Origin: an uncultured Oscillospiraceae bacterium
GTDB taxonomy: Bacteria > Bacillota > Clostridia > Oscillospirales > Oscillospiraceae
Length of the DNA stretch: 51,546 nt
NCBI GenBank assembly: GCA_947587025.1
Contig: CANPXW010000006.1
Coordinates: 1 to 51,546, forward strand
Direction of reading: 5' to 3'
Each line of letters opens with the position of its first letter. Position 1 is the first letter of the stretch. The position numbers and the translations under genes are program-made. Positions 1 to 6,603 of this stretch are shown in pieces. The notes below the pieces were generated by a model, which did not search any database, was not told the DNA's origin, and saw nothing but the letters and a program-made list of their open reading frames with translations.

Positions 1-38
1 GGTTTATCTTTTCTACTCATAGGCATAGCCTTTTTTGT

Positions 39-59
39 ACCACGGGCATAGCCCGTGGT
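39..59. repeat. Short perfect hairpin in intergenic DNA
   Basis: ACCACGGGC and GCCCGTGGT form a 9-bp perfect stem with a 3-nt loop, beyond the pepT terminator at the window edge. There is no U-tract directly after it on either strand. It may be a small repeat unit or part of a neighbouring gene's 3' end outside the window. Confidence 0.4.
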
Positions 60-70
60 TGTCGGTTTCC

Positions 71-114
71 AAAAAACAAAAATATCCGCCGGGAGACTGT
101 GCCTCCCGGCGGAT
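71..114 (-). terminator. Rho-independent terminator after pepT
   Basis: ATCCGCCGGGAG (84-95) pairs perfectly with CTCCCGGCGGAT (103-114). On the minus strand the stem is followed by a T-rich tail (A-rich at 71-83 on the plus strand). It lies just past the pepT stop and ends the ClC/ATP-grasp/esterase/pepT transcript. Confidence 0.85.
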
Positions 115-122
115 GTTTTTTG

Positions 123-1346
123 TCACTGTCCGTAGCCGCTGTATATCCGCACGATGTGCACCAGCATGTCGGCCGCCGCCTCCATGTCCTCGGCGCAGAC
201 GCACTCCATGGGCCCGTGGAAGTTGTATCCGCCGGTGCCCAGGTTGGGGCACGGCAGGCCCATGTAGGAGAGCCGCGCGCCGTCGGTGCCGCCCCGGATG
301 GGCACGGTCACGGGGACGAGCCCCGCCAGCTCCGCCGCCCTTTTGGCGTTTTCCACCAGGTGCATGCACCCGGCCAGCCGCTGCTTCATGTTGTAATAGC
401 TGTCCCGCATGCTAAGCGTCACCTTCGCGGTGGGATGGGCCCTGCCCACCCTCTGGCACACGGCCGCGAGCAGCGCCTTCTTTTCCTCGAACAGGTCCCG
501 GTCATGGTCCCGGATGATATAGCCCATCCGGGCGCGGGCGGCGGTGCCCTCCAGCCCGTCCAGGTGGAAAAAGCCCTGGTAGCCGTCGGTCCGGGCCGGT
601 ATCTGCTCCGGCGGCAGAGCTGCGTTTATCTCCTGGGCGATGAGAAGGGCGTTTTCCATGACGCCCTTGGCCGCGCCGGGATGGACCGCCACGCCCTCGA
701 TGGTTATGATGGCGCTGGCGGCGTTGAAGTTTTCATACTCGATGGACCCGGCCGCGCCGCCGTCCACCGTGTAGGCGTACTTTGCCCCAAAGGCGGCCAC
801 GTCGAAGTGGTCCGCCCCCTGGCCGATCTCCTCGTCGGGGGTGAATGCCACGCACACCGGCCCGTGGGGCGTATCTCCCGCCAGCAGCCGGGCGCACATC
901 TCCACGATCTCCGCCGCGCCGGCCTTATCGTCCGCCCCCAGCAGCGTGGAGCCGTCGGCGGTGATGAGGGTCTTGCCGGCCAGGCCCTTCAAAACGGGAA
1001 AGTCCGATACCCGCAGCACCCGGCCCTCCTTCGGCAGGGCCACGTCTCCCCCGTCGTAGCGCTGGTGCACCACGGCCTTCACGCCCTGGCCGGAGAAGTC
1101 CGGGGACGTGTCCAGATGGGCCAGAAAGCCGATGGCCGGAGCGCTCTCGCAGCCGGGACTGGCCGGCATACGGGCCGTCACCACGCAGTTTTTGTCCACC
1201 GACGCCGGCAGGCCCATGGCCTGCAGCTCGTTGGCCAGCAGCCGGGCCAGGGCCCACTGTCCCTGGCTGGAGGGGGTGGTGCCGGCGCTGTCGCTGGAGC
1301 GGGTATCCAGCCGGATGTACCGCAAAAACCGCTCTGTCGCGCTCAT
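123..1346 (-). CDS. pepT: Peptidase T (tripeptide aminopeptidase, M20B)
   Basis: This is a 407-residue cytosolic di-zinc exopeptidase that removes the N-terminal residue from tripeptides. The length is normal for PepT. The metal and catalytic residues are all visible: H77 and D79 in HLDT, D140 in GADDKAG, E172/E173 in DEEIG, D195 in VDGG, and a C-terminal NFHGPME histidine. The arginine-rich RGGTDGARLS segment typical of the dimerisation/substrate region is present. The ATG follows a GGGAG Shine-Dalgarno. It is the last gene of a four-gene minus-strand operon, 10 nt after the esterase gene, and is followed by a strong terminator. The family assignment is secure; what its presence says about the operon's substrate (peptide-like product or peptide nutrition) is inference. 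Confidence 0.95.
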   Translation of the reverse strand: MSATERFLRYIRLDTRSSDSAGTTPSSQGQWALARLLANELQAMGLPASVDKNCVVTARMPASPGCESAPAIGFLAHLDTSPDFSGQGVKAVVHQRYDGGDVALPKEGRVLRVSDFPVLKGLAGKTLITADGSTLLGADDKAGAAEIVEMCARLLAGDTPHGPVCVAFTPDEEIGQGADHFDVAAFGAKYAYTVDGGAAGSIEYENFNAASAIITIEGVAVHPGAAKGVMENALLIAQEINAALPPEQIPARTDGYQGFFHLDGLEGTAARARMGYIIRDHDRDLFEEKKALLAAVCQRVGRAHPTAKVTLSMRDSYYNMKQRLAGCMHLVENAKRAAELAGLVPVTVPIRGGTDGARLSYMGLPCPNLGTGGYNFHGPMECVCAEDMEAAADMLVHIVRIYSGYGQ

Positions 1347-1356
1347 GTCCGCTCCC

Positions 1357-2094
1357 TTATATGGGCAGGTTGCCGAAGAAATAGGGCAGCTGCCTGCGCC
1401 ACCAGGGCCAGTCGTGGCACACGTCCGGGCCCCAGTAGTCCGCCCAGACGGGCACGCCCTTCACGTGCAGGATGGACTCCAGCCGCCGCTCGTGGGCCAT
1501 CATCTCCTCGTCCCAGGCGCCCTGGCCCGAGCAGAGGATGATGTGGCTCTGGCGGTACAGCTCCAGCCAGGGGTGGTCGTCGGGCATGTTGGGGATGAAC
1601 TGCAGGGGGGAGTTTGCGTAGGTCAAATCGTCGTGGTAATTGCCGAAGAAGAAGTTGGCGTCGAACAGCCCGCTCAGGGAGATGACCGTGTCGAACAGGT
1701 CCGGCCGGCGGAAGAAGAAGTTGGCCGCGTGCAGCGCGCCCATGCTGCAGCCGGTGGTCATGGCCTTGCGGTCGTCACAGCCCAGCTGATACAGCCGGGG
1801 CAGCAGCTCGTCCGTCACGTAGGCGAACCAGCGCTCCTGCTGCTCCAGGCGCCAGCGGGGGTCGCCGTCCGAGGACCAAGTCTCCCCGTCGATGGCGTCC
1901 ACGCCCACGATCATCACCCTGCCCTGCTCCACCCAGGGAGCCACGGTGTCCACCATGCCGTAGTTCTCAAAGTCGAAGAATCGGCCGTTCTGAGGCGGGA
2001 ACGCCAGGCACAGCTTGCCGCCGGTGCCGTATATCTTGAACTCCATGGGCCGGTCCAGGATGCGGCTGTACTCTTTGAAATAACGTGTTTCCAT
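1357..2094 (-). CDS. Alpha/beta-hydrolase, putative esterase (COG4947-like)
   Basis: A 245-residue cytosolic alpha/beta-hydrolase without a signal peptide. The nucleophile elbow is T-G-C-S-M-G with Ser117, a plausible acid is Asp195 (GAWDEE), and a C-terminal His227 (CHDW) completes a Ser-Asp-His triad. This architecture matches the esterase family related to PHB depolymerase and antigen-85 proteins. AGGGAGG upstream of the ATG fixes the start. It sits 14 nt after the ATP-grasp gene and 10 nt before pepT. Pairing of this esterase family with a stand-alone ATP-grasp protein suggests the two act on the same carboxylate (ligation and hydrolysis), but no substrate can be named from sequence. Confidence 0.8.
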   Translation of the reverse strand: METRYFKEYSRILDRPMEFKIYGTGGKLCLAFPPQNGRFFDFENYGMVDTVAPWVEQGRVMIVGVDAIDGETWSSDGDPRWRLEQQERWFAYVTDELLPRLYQLGCDDRKAMTTGCSMGALHAANFFFRRPDLFDTVISLSGLFDANFFFGNYHDDLTYANSPLQFIPNMPDDHPWLELYRQSHIILCSGQGAWDEEMMAHERRLESILHVKGVPVWADYWGPDVCHDWPWWRRQLPYFFGNLPI

Positions 2095-2108
2095 ATGTCC
2101 TCCCTATG

Positions 2109-3299
2109 TTATGCGCGCTCCGAGACGAAGCGGATGAATTGCTTGGCCGCGTCCTCGTCTGCGGCGTGGATGGTGTACATCTGGTTGCCCATGGCGTCGC
2201 TCAGCGCGTCCGGCATCCGCTCGCACATGGCCATCTGCGCGCCGTATTTTTCCATGATCTGGTCATGGGAATGGCGGTAGGTGCTGGTATCCCGCCGGCT
2301 GGCGTAGGCGCAGAAGTGGTCCTGGCCGCTGGGGGCCAGACGGCGCTCGTCGAAGGAGACCATGTCCGCCCATATCTGATACACGTCCGTGCTGTGGGCA
2401 AAGTTCATCATGTCCGGGGTGTAGCCGCCCGCAGGGCGCATGTTCACCTCCAGGCCCACGAAGTCCCCCACCTTGCCCAGGCCGGGCTTGGCGCGGGTCA
2501 GCTCGAAGAACTCCAGATGCACGAACCGGCTGGCGGCGTGGAAGGCCTTGGCCGTCCGGCGGCCCGCGTCGGCCAGGGCCTGGGGCACCGTGTCCGCCAC
2601 GTAGTAGGCCAGATCGCCCTGGTCGTTGACGATGTCCGCGATGGAGGGCGGGAATATGCCGGTGGACTCGAACAGGGGCCGGCACTGGCTGTCCATGATG
2701 GCGTCATAGGAGCGGATGGTCCCCTCCACGAATTCCTCCATCACGTACTGCTCGTCCGGCTTGACGGAGAAGAACCAGTCCAGGTCCGCCTCGTCCTTCA
2801 GCTTCCAGGTGTGGGACGCGCCCACGCCGTTGTCCGGCTTGGCGATGACGGGCCAGCCCACCTCGCGGATGAACGCCTGGGCCGCCGCCTTATCGGTGAC
2901 CAGATGGCAGCGGGCGGAGGGCACCTTCGCCTGGGCGTAATACCGCTTCATGCCGGACTTGCTCTTGAAGGCGGCCACGGCCTGGGTGTCCACGCCGGTG
3001 GTGATATTGAAATCCGTGCGCAGCCGGGCGTCCTGCTCCAGCCAGTACTCGTTGTTGGACTCCAGCCAGTCGATCTTGCCGTACCGGAAAGCGAAAAAGG
3101 CCACCGCCCGGTACACCTGGTCGTAATTCTCCAGGCTGTCCACCCGGTAGTACTCCGTCAGGGCATTTTTCAGCCCCGGCTCCAGCGCGTCGTAGGGGCA
3201 GTCCCCCACCCCCAGCACGTTCACCCCGTCGCGGTGCAGCCGGTCGCAGAAGTTCCAGTATGTATGGGGAAAGTTGGGCGAGATAAAGACGAAATTCAT
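2109..3299 (-). CDS. ATP-grasp carboxylate ligase, unknown substrate
   Basis: A 396-residue stand-alone ATP-grasp protein. The N-terminal ~110 residues look like the pre-ATP-grasp Rossmann-like domain. ATP-binding elements follow: K154 in AKPDNGVG with its glycine-rich loop, the adenine-contacting EEF at 188-190, and the Mg-binding GLEVNMRPAGG with E284 and N286. Such enzymes activate a carboxylate as an acyl-phosphate and join it to an amine, thiol or similar nucleophile. It lacks the tandem halves of carbamoyl-phosphate synthase, although automatic annotation often calls this group CPSase-like. GGAGAG precedes the ATG. It lies between the ClC and esterase genes with 21- and 14-nt gaps, so it is co-transcribed with them. 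Confidence 0.85.
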   Translation of the reverse strand: MNFVFISPNFPHTYWNFCDRLHRDGVNVLGVGDCPYDALEPGLKNALTEYYRVDSLENYDQVYRAVAFFAFRYGKIDWLESNNEYWLEQDARLRTDFNITTGVDTQAVAAFKSKSGMKRYYAQAKVPSARCHLVTDKAAAQAFIREVGWPVIAKPDNGVGASHTWKLKDEADLDWFFSVKPDEQYVMEEFVEGTIRSYDAIMDSQCRPLFESTGIFPPSIADIVNDQGDLAYYVADTVPQALADAGRRTAKAFHAASRFVHLEFFELTRAKPGLGKVGDFVGLEVNMRPAGGYTPDMMNFAHSTDVYQIWADMVSFDERRLAPSGQDHFCAYASRRDTSTYRHSHDQIMEKYGAQMAMCERMPDALSDAMGNQMYTIHAADEDAAKQFIRFVSERA

Positions 3300-3320
3300 A
3301 GATGCTCTCTCCTTTCTCTT

Positions 3321-4583
3321 TTAAACCGCTTTTTTGTCCACCCACTCCGCACGGAGCTTGGAATAGACGATCTTTTGCTCGCTGTACAGGCCATAGTAGC
3401 CGGAGAGCATGTAGCTGACCGCGCAGCCCAGGGCGAACAGCACCACGCCCTCGCCGCCGAACAGCTCGTAGCTGAGGAGCATGGACGTGACCGGGCAGTT
3501 GGTCACGCCGCAGAACACCGCCGCCATGCCCAGCGCCCCGGCAAAGCCGTGGGGCATGCCCAGCAGCGGGCCCATCCAGGTGCCGAAGGCGCAGCCCACG
3601 CACATGGCCGGGACGATCTCGCCGCCCCGGAAGCCCGCCCCCAGGGTCAGGGCGGTGAACAGTATCTTCAAAAGGAATGCGTACCAGCCGCTCCGGCCGC
3701 CCAGCAGCACCCGGATCAGCTCGTCCCCCGCGCCGCAGTAGTACCAGCTGTTGGGGATGACGAGCAGCAGCGCCAGCACGATGGCGCCGCCCACAGCGCC
3801 CCGGACCAGGGCGTTGGGGATGTATTTTTTATAGAGGCTGTGGGTCACGTGCATGACCTCGCAGAACAGCACCGACACCACCGCGCACATGGCCCCCAGG
3901 ATAACGCTCTGGAACATGCTGACGCCGGTCAGCGCCGGGATGGCCCCGGCGGCGTAGCCCACCAGGCCGTGCAGCCCCAGCGCGTAGGCCAGCAGAAACC
4001 CGCTCACGGAGGCCACCAGGCAGGGCACGATGGCCGCGTAGTACATGACCCCCACGCTGACCACCTCCATGGCGAAGATGGCCGCCGTGATGGGCGTGCC
4101 GAACAGGGACGAGAACGCCGCCGCCATGCCGCACATGACCATCACACGCTCGTCCTTCTCGTCCAGGCCCAGCCGCCGGCCGGCCCAGCCGGCCATGGAG
4201 CCGCCCAGCTGCAGCGCCGCGCCCTCCCGGCCGGCAGAGCCGCCCACCAGGTGGGTCAGCGTCGTGGAGACGAAAATGAGCGGCGCCATCCGCAGGCGCA
4301 TGGGCTCCCCTTCCCGCACCGCCTTGAGCACCCGGTTGGTGCCCTTGTCGTCGGCCATGCCGCATATCTTATACAGCCACACGATGGCTATGCCCACGAC
4401 CGGCAGCAGCCAGATGAGCCAGCGGTGCATCAGCCGCAGGGCCGTGGCCGTGCCGATGCACCAGTGGAAGGCCACCGCCGCCGCGCCTACCACAACGCCG
4501 GTGAGGCCCGCCAGCAGCACCCACCGCAAAAACGACAGGAGCCCACGGGCCACATTTTTCATTCCATCCAAAACCCGCTGCAC
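3321..4583 (-). CDS. ClC-family anion channel/antiporter, CLC-F-like motifs
   Basis: A 420-residue polytopic membrane protein with the ClC fold. The gating glutamate is E120 in GREGAALQLGG, and the later selectivity loop reads GGEIVP rather than the GxFxP of ordinary chloride ClCs. GREG plus GGE-x-x-P is the pattern I associate with the CLC-F fluoride/proton antiporter branch, so fluoride export is possible; chloride is the alternative. No crcB fluoride riboswitch fits in the short leader. The start is taken as GTG at 4583 because GAGG lies about 8 nt upstream; an in-frame ATG at 4562 lacks a good ribosome site. It is the first gene of the four-gene operon. Confidence 0.88.
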   Translation of the reverse strand: MQRVLDGMKNVARGLLSFLRWVLLAGLTGVVVGAAAVAFHWCIGTATALRLMHRWLIWLLPVVGIAIVWLYKICGMADDKGTNRVLKAVREGEPMRLRMAPLIFVSTTLTHLVGGSAGREGAALQLGGSMAGWAGRRLGLDEKDERVMVMCGMAAAFSSLFGTPITAAIFAMEVVSVGVMYYAAIVPCLVASVSGFLLAYALGLHGLVGYAAGAIPALTGVSMFQSVILGAMCAVVSVLFCEVMHVTHSLYKKYIPNALVRGAVGGAIVLALLLVIPNSWYYCGAGDELIRVLLGGRSGWYAFLLKILFTALTLGAGFRGGEIVPAMCVGCAFGTWMGPLLGMPHGFAGALGMAAVFCGVTNCPVTSMLLSYELFGGEGVVLFALGCAVSYMLSGYYGLYSEQKIVYSKLRAEWVDKKAV

Positions 4584-4618
4584 GACCGGACCTCACACAT
4601 TAAAAAAGTACATGCTTG

Positions 4619-4627
4619 AGTATAGCA
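4619..4627 (-). promoter_or_regulatory. TGC-extended -10 for the ClC operon
   Basis: TGCTATACT on the minus strand is an extended -10. No good -35 lies 17 nt upstream (ATGCAA); a TTGATG is 20 nt away. It would start transcription about 30 nt before the GTG. Confidence 0.5.
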
Positions 4628-4677
4628 CAAAAGCCGCCGTTTTGCATCAAAACCTGGATAAATTCTCCGCATATGTC

Positions 4678-4706
4678 AAAACACCCGGCCCAAGGCCGGG
4701 TGTTTT
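4678..4706 (-). terminator. Terminator between oxidoreductase and ClC operon
   Basis: AAAACACCCGGCC and GGCCGGGTGTTTT form a perfect 13-bp stem with a 3-nt loop. The stem's own A/T ends give a U-tract in either direction. It separates the minus-strand oxidoreductase gene from the ClC operon downstream. Confidence 0.8.
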
Positions 4707-4728
4707 GTCTGGTTTTCTGGCAGAATGA

Positions 4729-5310
4729 TCACAGACTGGCCGCCAGGGCCATGGCCTGGCTCTCTGCGGCGGACACCAGCGGCTCCGGGTCCACGCCCGT
4801 GTCCAGGCCCTCCGCAGCCACGCAGGTGTACGAGCCGAAGCCGAAGAAGTCCTTCAGAGCCTCCATGTACCGGCTGCCCTGCTCCAGGGCCGTGCCGTCG
4901 TAATACCCGCCCCTGGTGGTCAGCAGTATGAGGTCCGAGCCCCGGCACAGGCCGTGCAGCCCGTCCTCCGCCGTGCGGAAGGTGATGCCCTCCACGCTGA
5001 TGTTCTCTATGTACACCTTCAAAATGGCGGGAAAGCTTAGGTCCCAGAATGGCGCCGCCACCGCCACCACATCTGCCCCGGCGAACTGCCGGGCATAATC
5101 GAACCGGGGCCGTTCCAGCGCGCCCTCCTCCAAAAGGCGGTCGCGCTCCCGGAGCGTGTCCCCCGTCAGGGGCCGCATCCTCTCCTCGTCAGGCCGGAGC
5201 ACACTGACGGCACATCCGTCGCCCAGACCGGACACGAACGCCCGGGCCAGCCGGGCCGTGCGGGACTGTTCCCGCCGCACGCAGCAGTCTACCAACAACA
5301 CTTCCTTCAT
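4729..5310 (-). CDS. NAD(P)H-dependent oxidoreductase, flavodoxin-like fold
   Basis: A 193-residue cytosolic protein of the flavodoxin_2/NAD(P)H dehydrogenase (quinone) type, expected to bind FMN. Visible elements are the N-terminal beta strand with a phosphate-binding region (VLLVDCCVRREQSRTARLA), the segment VVAVAAPFWDLSFPAILKVYIENI that matches the family P-x-W-x-x-x-P-A-x-L-K motif, and the LLTTRGGYY loop near the isoalloxazine. AGGAAGGGAGG precedes the ATG. It is monocistronic: its own promoter overlaps the divergent ABC-importer intergenic region and a terminator follows. The electron acceptor (quinone, azo compound or other) cannot be told. Confidence 0.88.
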   Translation of the reverse strand: MKEVLLVDCCVRREQSRTARLARAFVSGLGDGCAVSVLRPDEERMRPLTGDTLRERDRLLEEGALERPRFDYARQFAGADVVAVAAPFWDLSFPAILKVYIENISVEGITFRTAEDGLHGLCRGSDLILLTTRGGYYDGTALEQGSRYMEALKDFFGFGSYTCVAAEGLDTGVDPEPLVSAAESQAMALAASL

Positions 5311-5340
5311 TCGAGCCCCTCCCTTCCTATTCTAATCGTT

Positions 5341-5369
5341 ATTATACTAGCTCATCGTGCATAATGCAA
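5341..5369 (-). promoter_or_regulatory. Sigma-A-like promoter for the oxidoreductase gene
   Basis: On the minus strand TTGCAT, a 17-nt spacer and a perfect TATAAT. It diverges from the promoter of the BMP importer about 100 bp away; A/T-rich DNA lies between the two. Confidence 0.75.
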
Positions 5370-5442
5370 GAATTTTTCGTAACGAACTGGCTAAAATATA
5401 CAAATTTTTTCGCCACTTCTTTTTATAATTCATCAAAGCCCC

Positions 5443-5471
5443 TTGAATCAGGCGTCAAAACTTGCTATAAT
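5443..5471 (+). promoter_or_regulatory. Sigma-A-like promoter of the BMP-type ABC importer
   Basis: TTGAAT, a 17-nt spacer ending in TGC, and TATAAT, so both a consensus -10 and its extension. The expected start of transcription is near 5478, about 60 nt before the first gene. A 16-bp perfect palindrome follows in the leader. Confidence 0.8.
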
Positions 5472-5482
5472 CAGCACATACG

Positions 5483-5498
5483 GGCCGGCATGCCGGCC
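5483..5498 (+). promoter_or_regulatory. Perfect GC palindrome in the importer leader
   Basis: GGCCGGCATGCCGGCC is a perfect 16-bp palindrome lying roughly at +6 to +21 of the predicted transcript. It could be a repressor site or a 5' RNA hairpin that stabilises the mRNA. No regulator is encoded next to it. Confidence 0.4.
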
Positions 5499-5537
5499 GA
5501 TGACCACATCTGAAAACTTTTGGGAGGTACATAAACC

Positions 5538-6533
5538 ATGAAAAAGCGCATCCTTTCCCTGCTGCTGGCCCTGGTCATGGCGGCCGGACTGGCCGGCTTT
5601 GCCTTCGCGGACGACGCGGATATGACCGTTGCCCTGGTGGTGGCGGACAAGTTCGGCGACCGCTCCTTCTATGACTCCTCCAAGGCCGGCTGCGACAAGC
5701 TGGTGGAGGACTTCGGCGTGGAGCTGAAGACCATCGAGTGCGGCGGCGAGAACCACACCGCCCAGATACGCAACGCCGCCGACGTGGCGGACGTGGTGGT
5801 CTGCGTGGGTTGGGAGTTCTACGACATCGAGACCGTGGCCCCCGAGTATCCCGACGTGAAGTTCATCTGGATAGACAACGCCACCTCCGAGCCGGTGGAG
5901 AACGTGCTGAACATCACCTACGCCCAGAACGAGGGCTCCTTCCTGGCCGGCTACATCGCCGCAGCCATGAGCGAGAGCGGCGTGGTGGGCGCTGTGGGCG
6001 GCGAGGACGCCGACACCATCAACGACTTCATCGTGGGCTATGAGCAGGGCGCGAAGTATTACGCCGAGATCAACGACGCCGAGATCGAGGTCGTGCACAA
6101 CTACGCCAACACCTACACCGACCCCGCCGTGGGCAAGGAGTGCGCCATCGCCCTGAACGACGAGGGGGCCGACGTGATCTTCCAGATCGCCTCCGCCACC
6201 GGCGACGGCGTGTTCGAGGCCGCCGAGGAGAAGGGCTTCTACGCCATCGGCGTGGACTCTGACCAGAAGTACATCAACGAGGACGTGATCATCTGCTCCA
6301 TGATGAAGGAGGTCGGCAATTCCATCTATGCCGCCGTCTCCGCCCTCGTCGACGGCGACGACTCCCTGTGGGGCGACACCTGGGTGGCCGACATGTCCTC
6401 CGGCTACATCCACATCAGCTACGGCGAGGAGGGCGCTGCCCAGCAGATCTCCGACGAGCTGAAGACAGAGGTGGCCGCGCTGGCCGGACAGATCGTCACC
6501 GGCGACATCGTGGTGGACACCACCCGCAGCTGA
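5538..6533 (+). CDS. BMP-family ABC transporter substrate-binding protein
   Basis: A 331-residue extracytoplasmic binding protein of the BMP/PnrA type, which in characterised members binds purine nucleosides. An N-terminal signal peptide (KKR, a hydrophobic stretch, then AFA-DD near residue 25) is followed by the family start MTVALVVADKFGDRSFYD. It has no lipobox cysteine, which is unusual for a monoderm importer. GGGAGG precedes the ATG. It is the first gene of an importer operon (binding protein, ATPase, two permeases), and a hairpin with six U residues follows its stop, likely setting a higher level of binding protein than of the membrane parts. Confidence 0.9.
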   Translation: MKKRILSLLLALVMAAGLAGFAFADDADMTVALVVADKFGDRSFYDSSKAGCDKLVEDFGVELKTIECGGENHTAQIRNAADVADVVVCVGWEFYDIETVAPEYPDVKFIWIDNATSEPVENVLNITYAQNEGSFLAGYIAAAMSESGVVGAVGGEDADTINDFIVGYEQGAKYYAEINDAEIEVVHNYANTYTDPAVGKECAIALNDEGADVIFQIASATGDGVFEAAEEKGFYAIGVDSDQKYINEDVIICSMMKEVGNSIYAAVSALVDGDDSLWGDTWVADMSSGYIHISYGEEGAAQQISDELKTEVAALAGQIVTGDIVVDTTRS

Positions 6534-6553
6534 GACCCGGCATGACAAAGCAG

Positions 6554-6580
6554 GGGCGCGTGTAACACGCGCCCTTTTTT
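6554..6580 (+). terminator. Attenuating terminator after the BMP gene
   Basis: GGGCGCGTG and CACGCGCCC form a 9-bp GC stem with loop TAA, followed by TTTTTT. It lies inside the operon between binding protein and ATPase, so it must be partly read through. Confidence 0.8.
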
Positions 6581-6603
6581 AAGCAACGAGAGAGGTGATC
6601 TGT

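Noticed and set aside
4584-4618. Fluoride (crcB) riboswitch ahead of the ClC gene
   Set aside because: The leader after the predicted -10 is about 30 nt, too short, and has no matching pseudoknot sequence.
2085-4619. An 844-codon plus-strand open frame opposite the ClC and ATP-grasp genes
   Set aside because: Antisense shadow; the minus-strand genes have family motifs, ribosome sites and an operon promoter.
5472-5537. Purine riboswitch ahead of the BMP-type importer
   Set aside because: The leader is only ~60 nt and lacks the three-way junction core; only a palindrome and a ribosome site are present.
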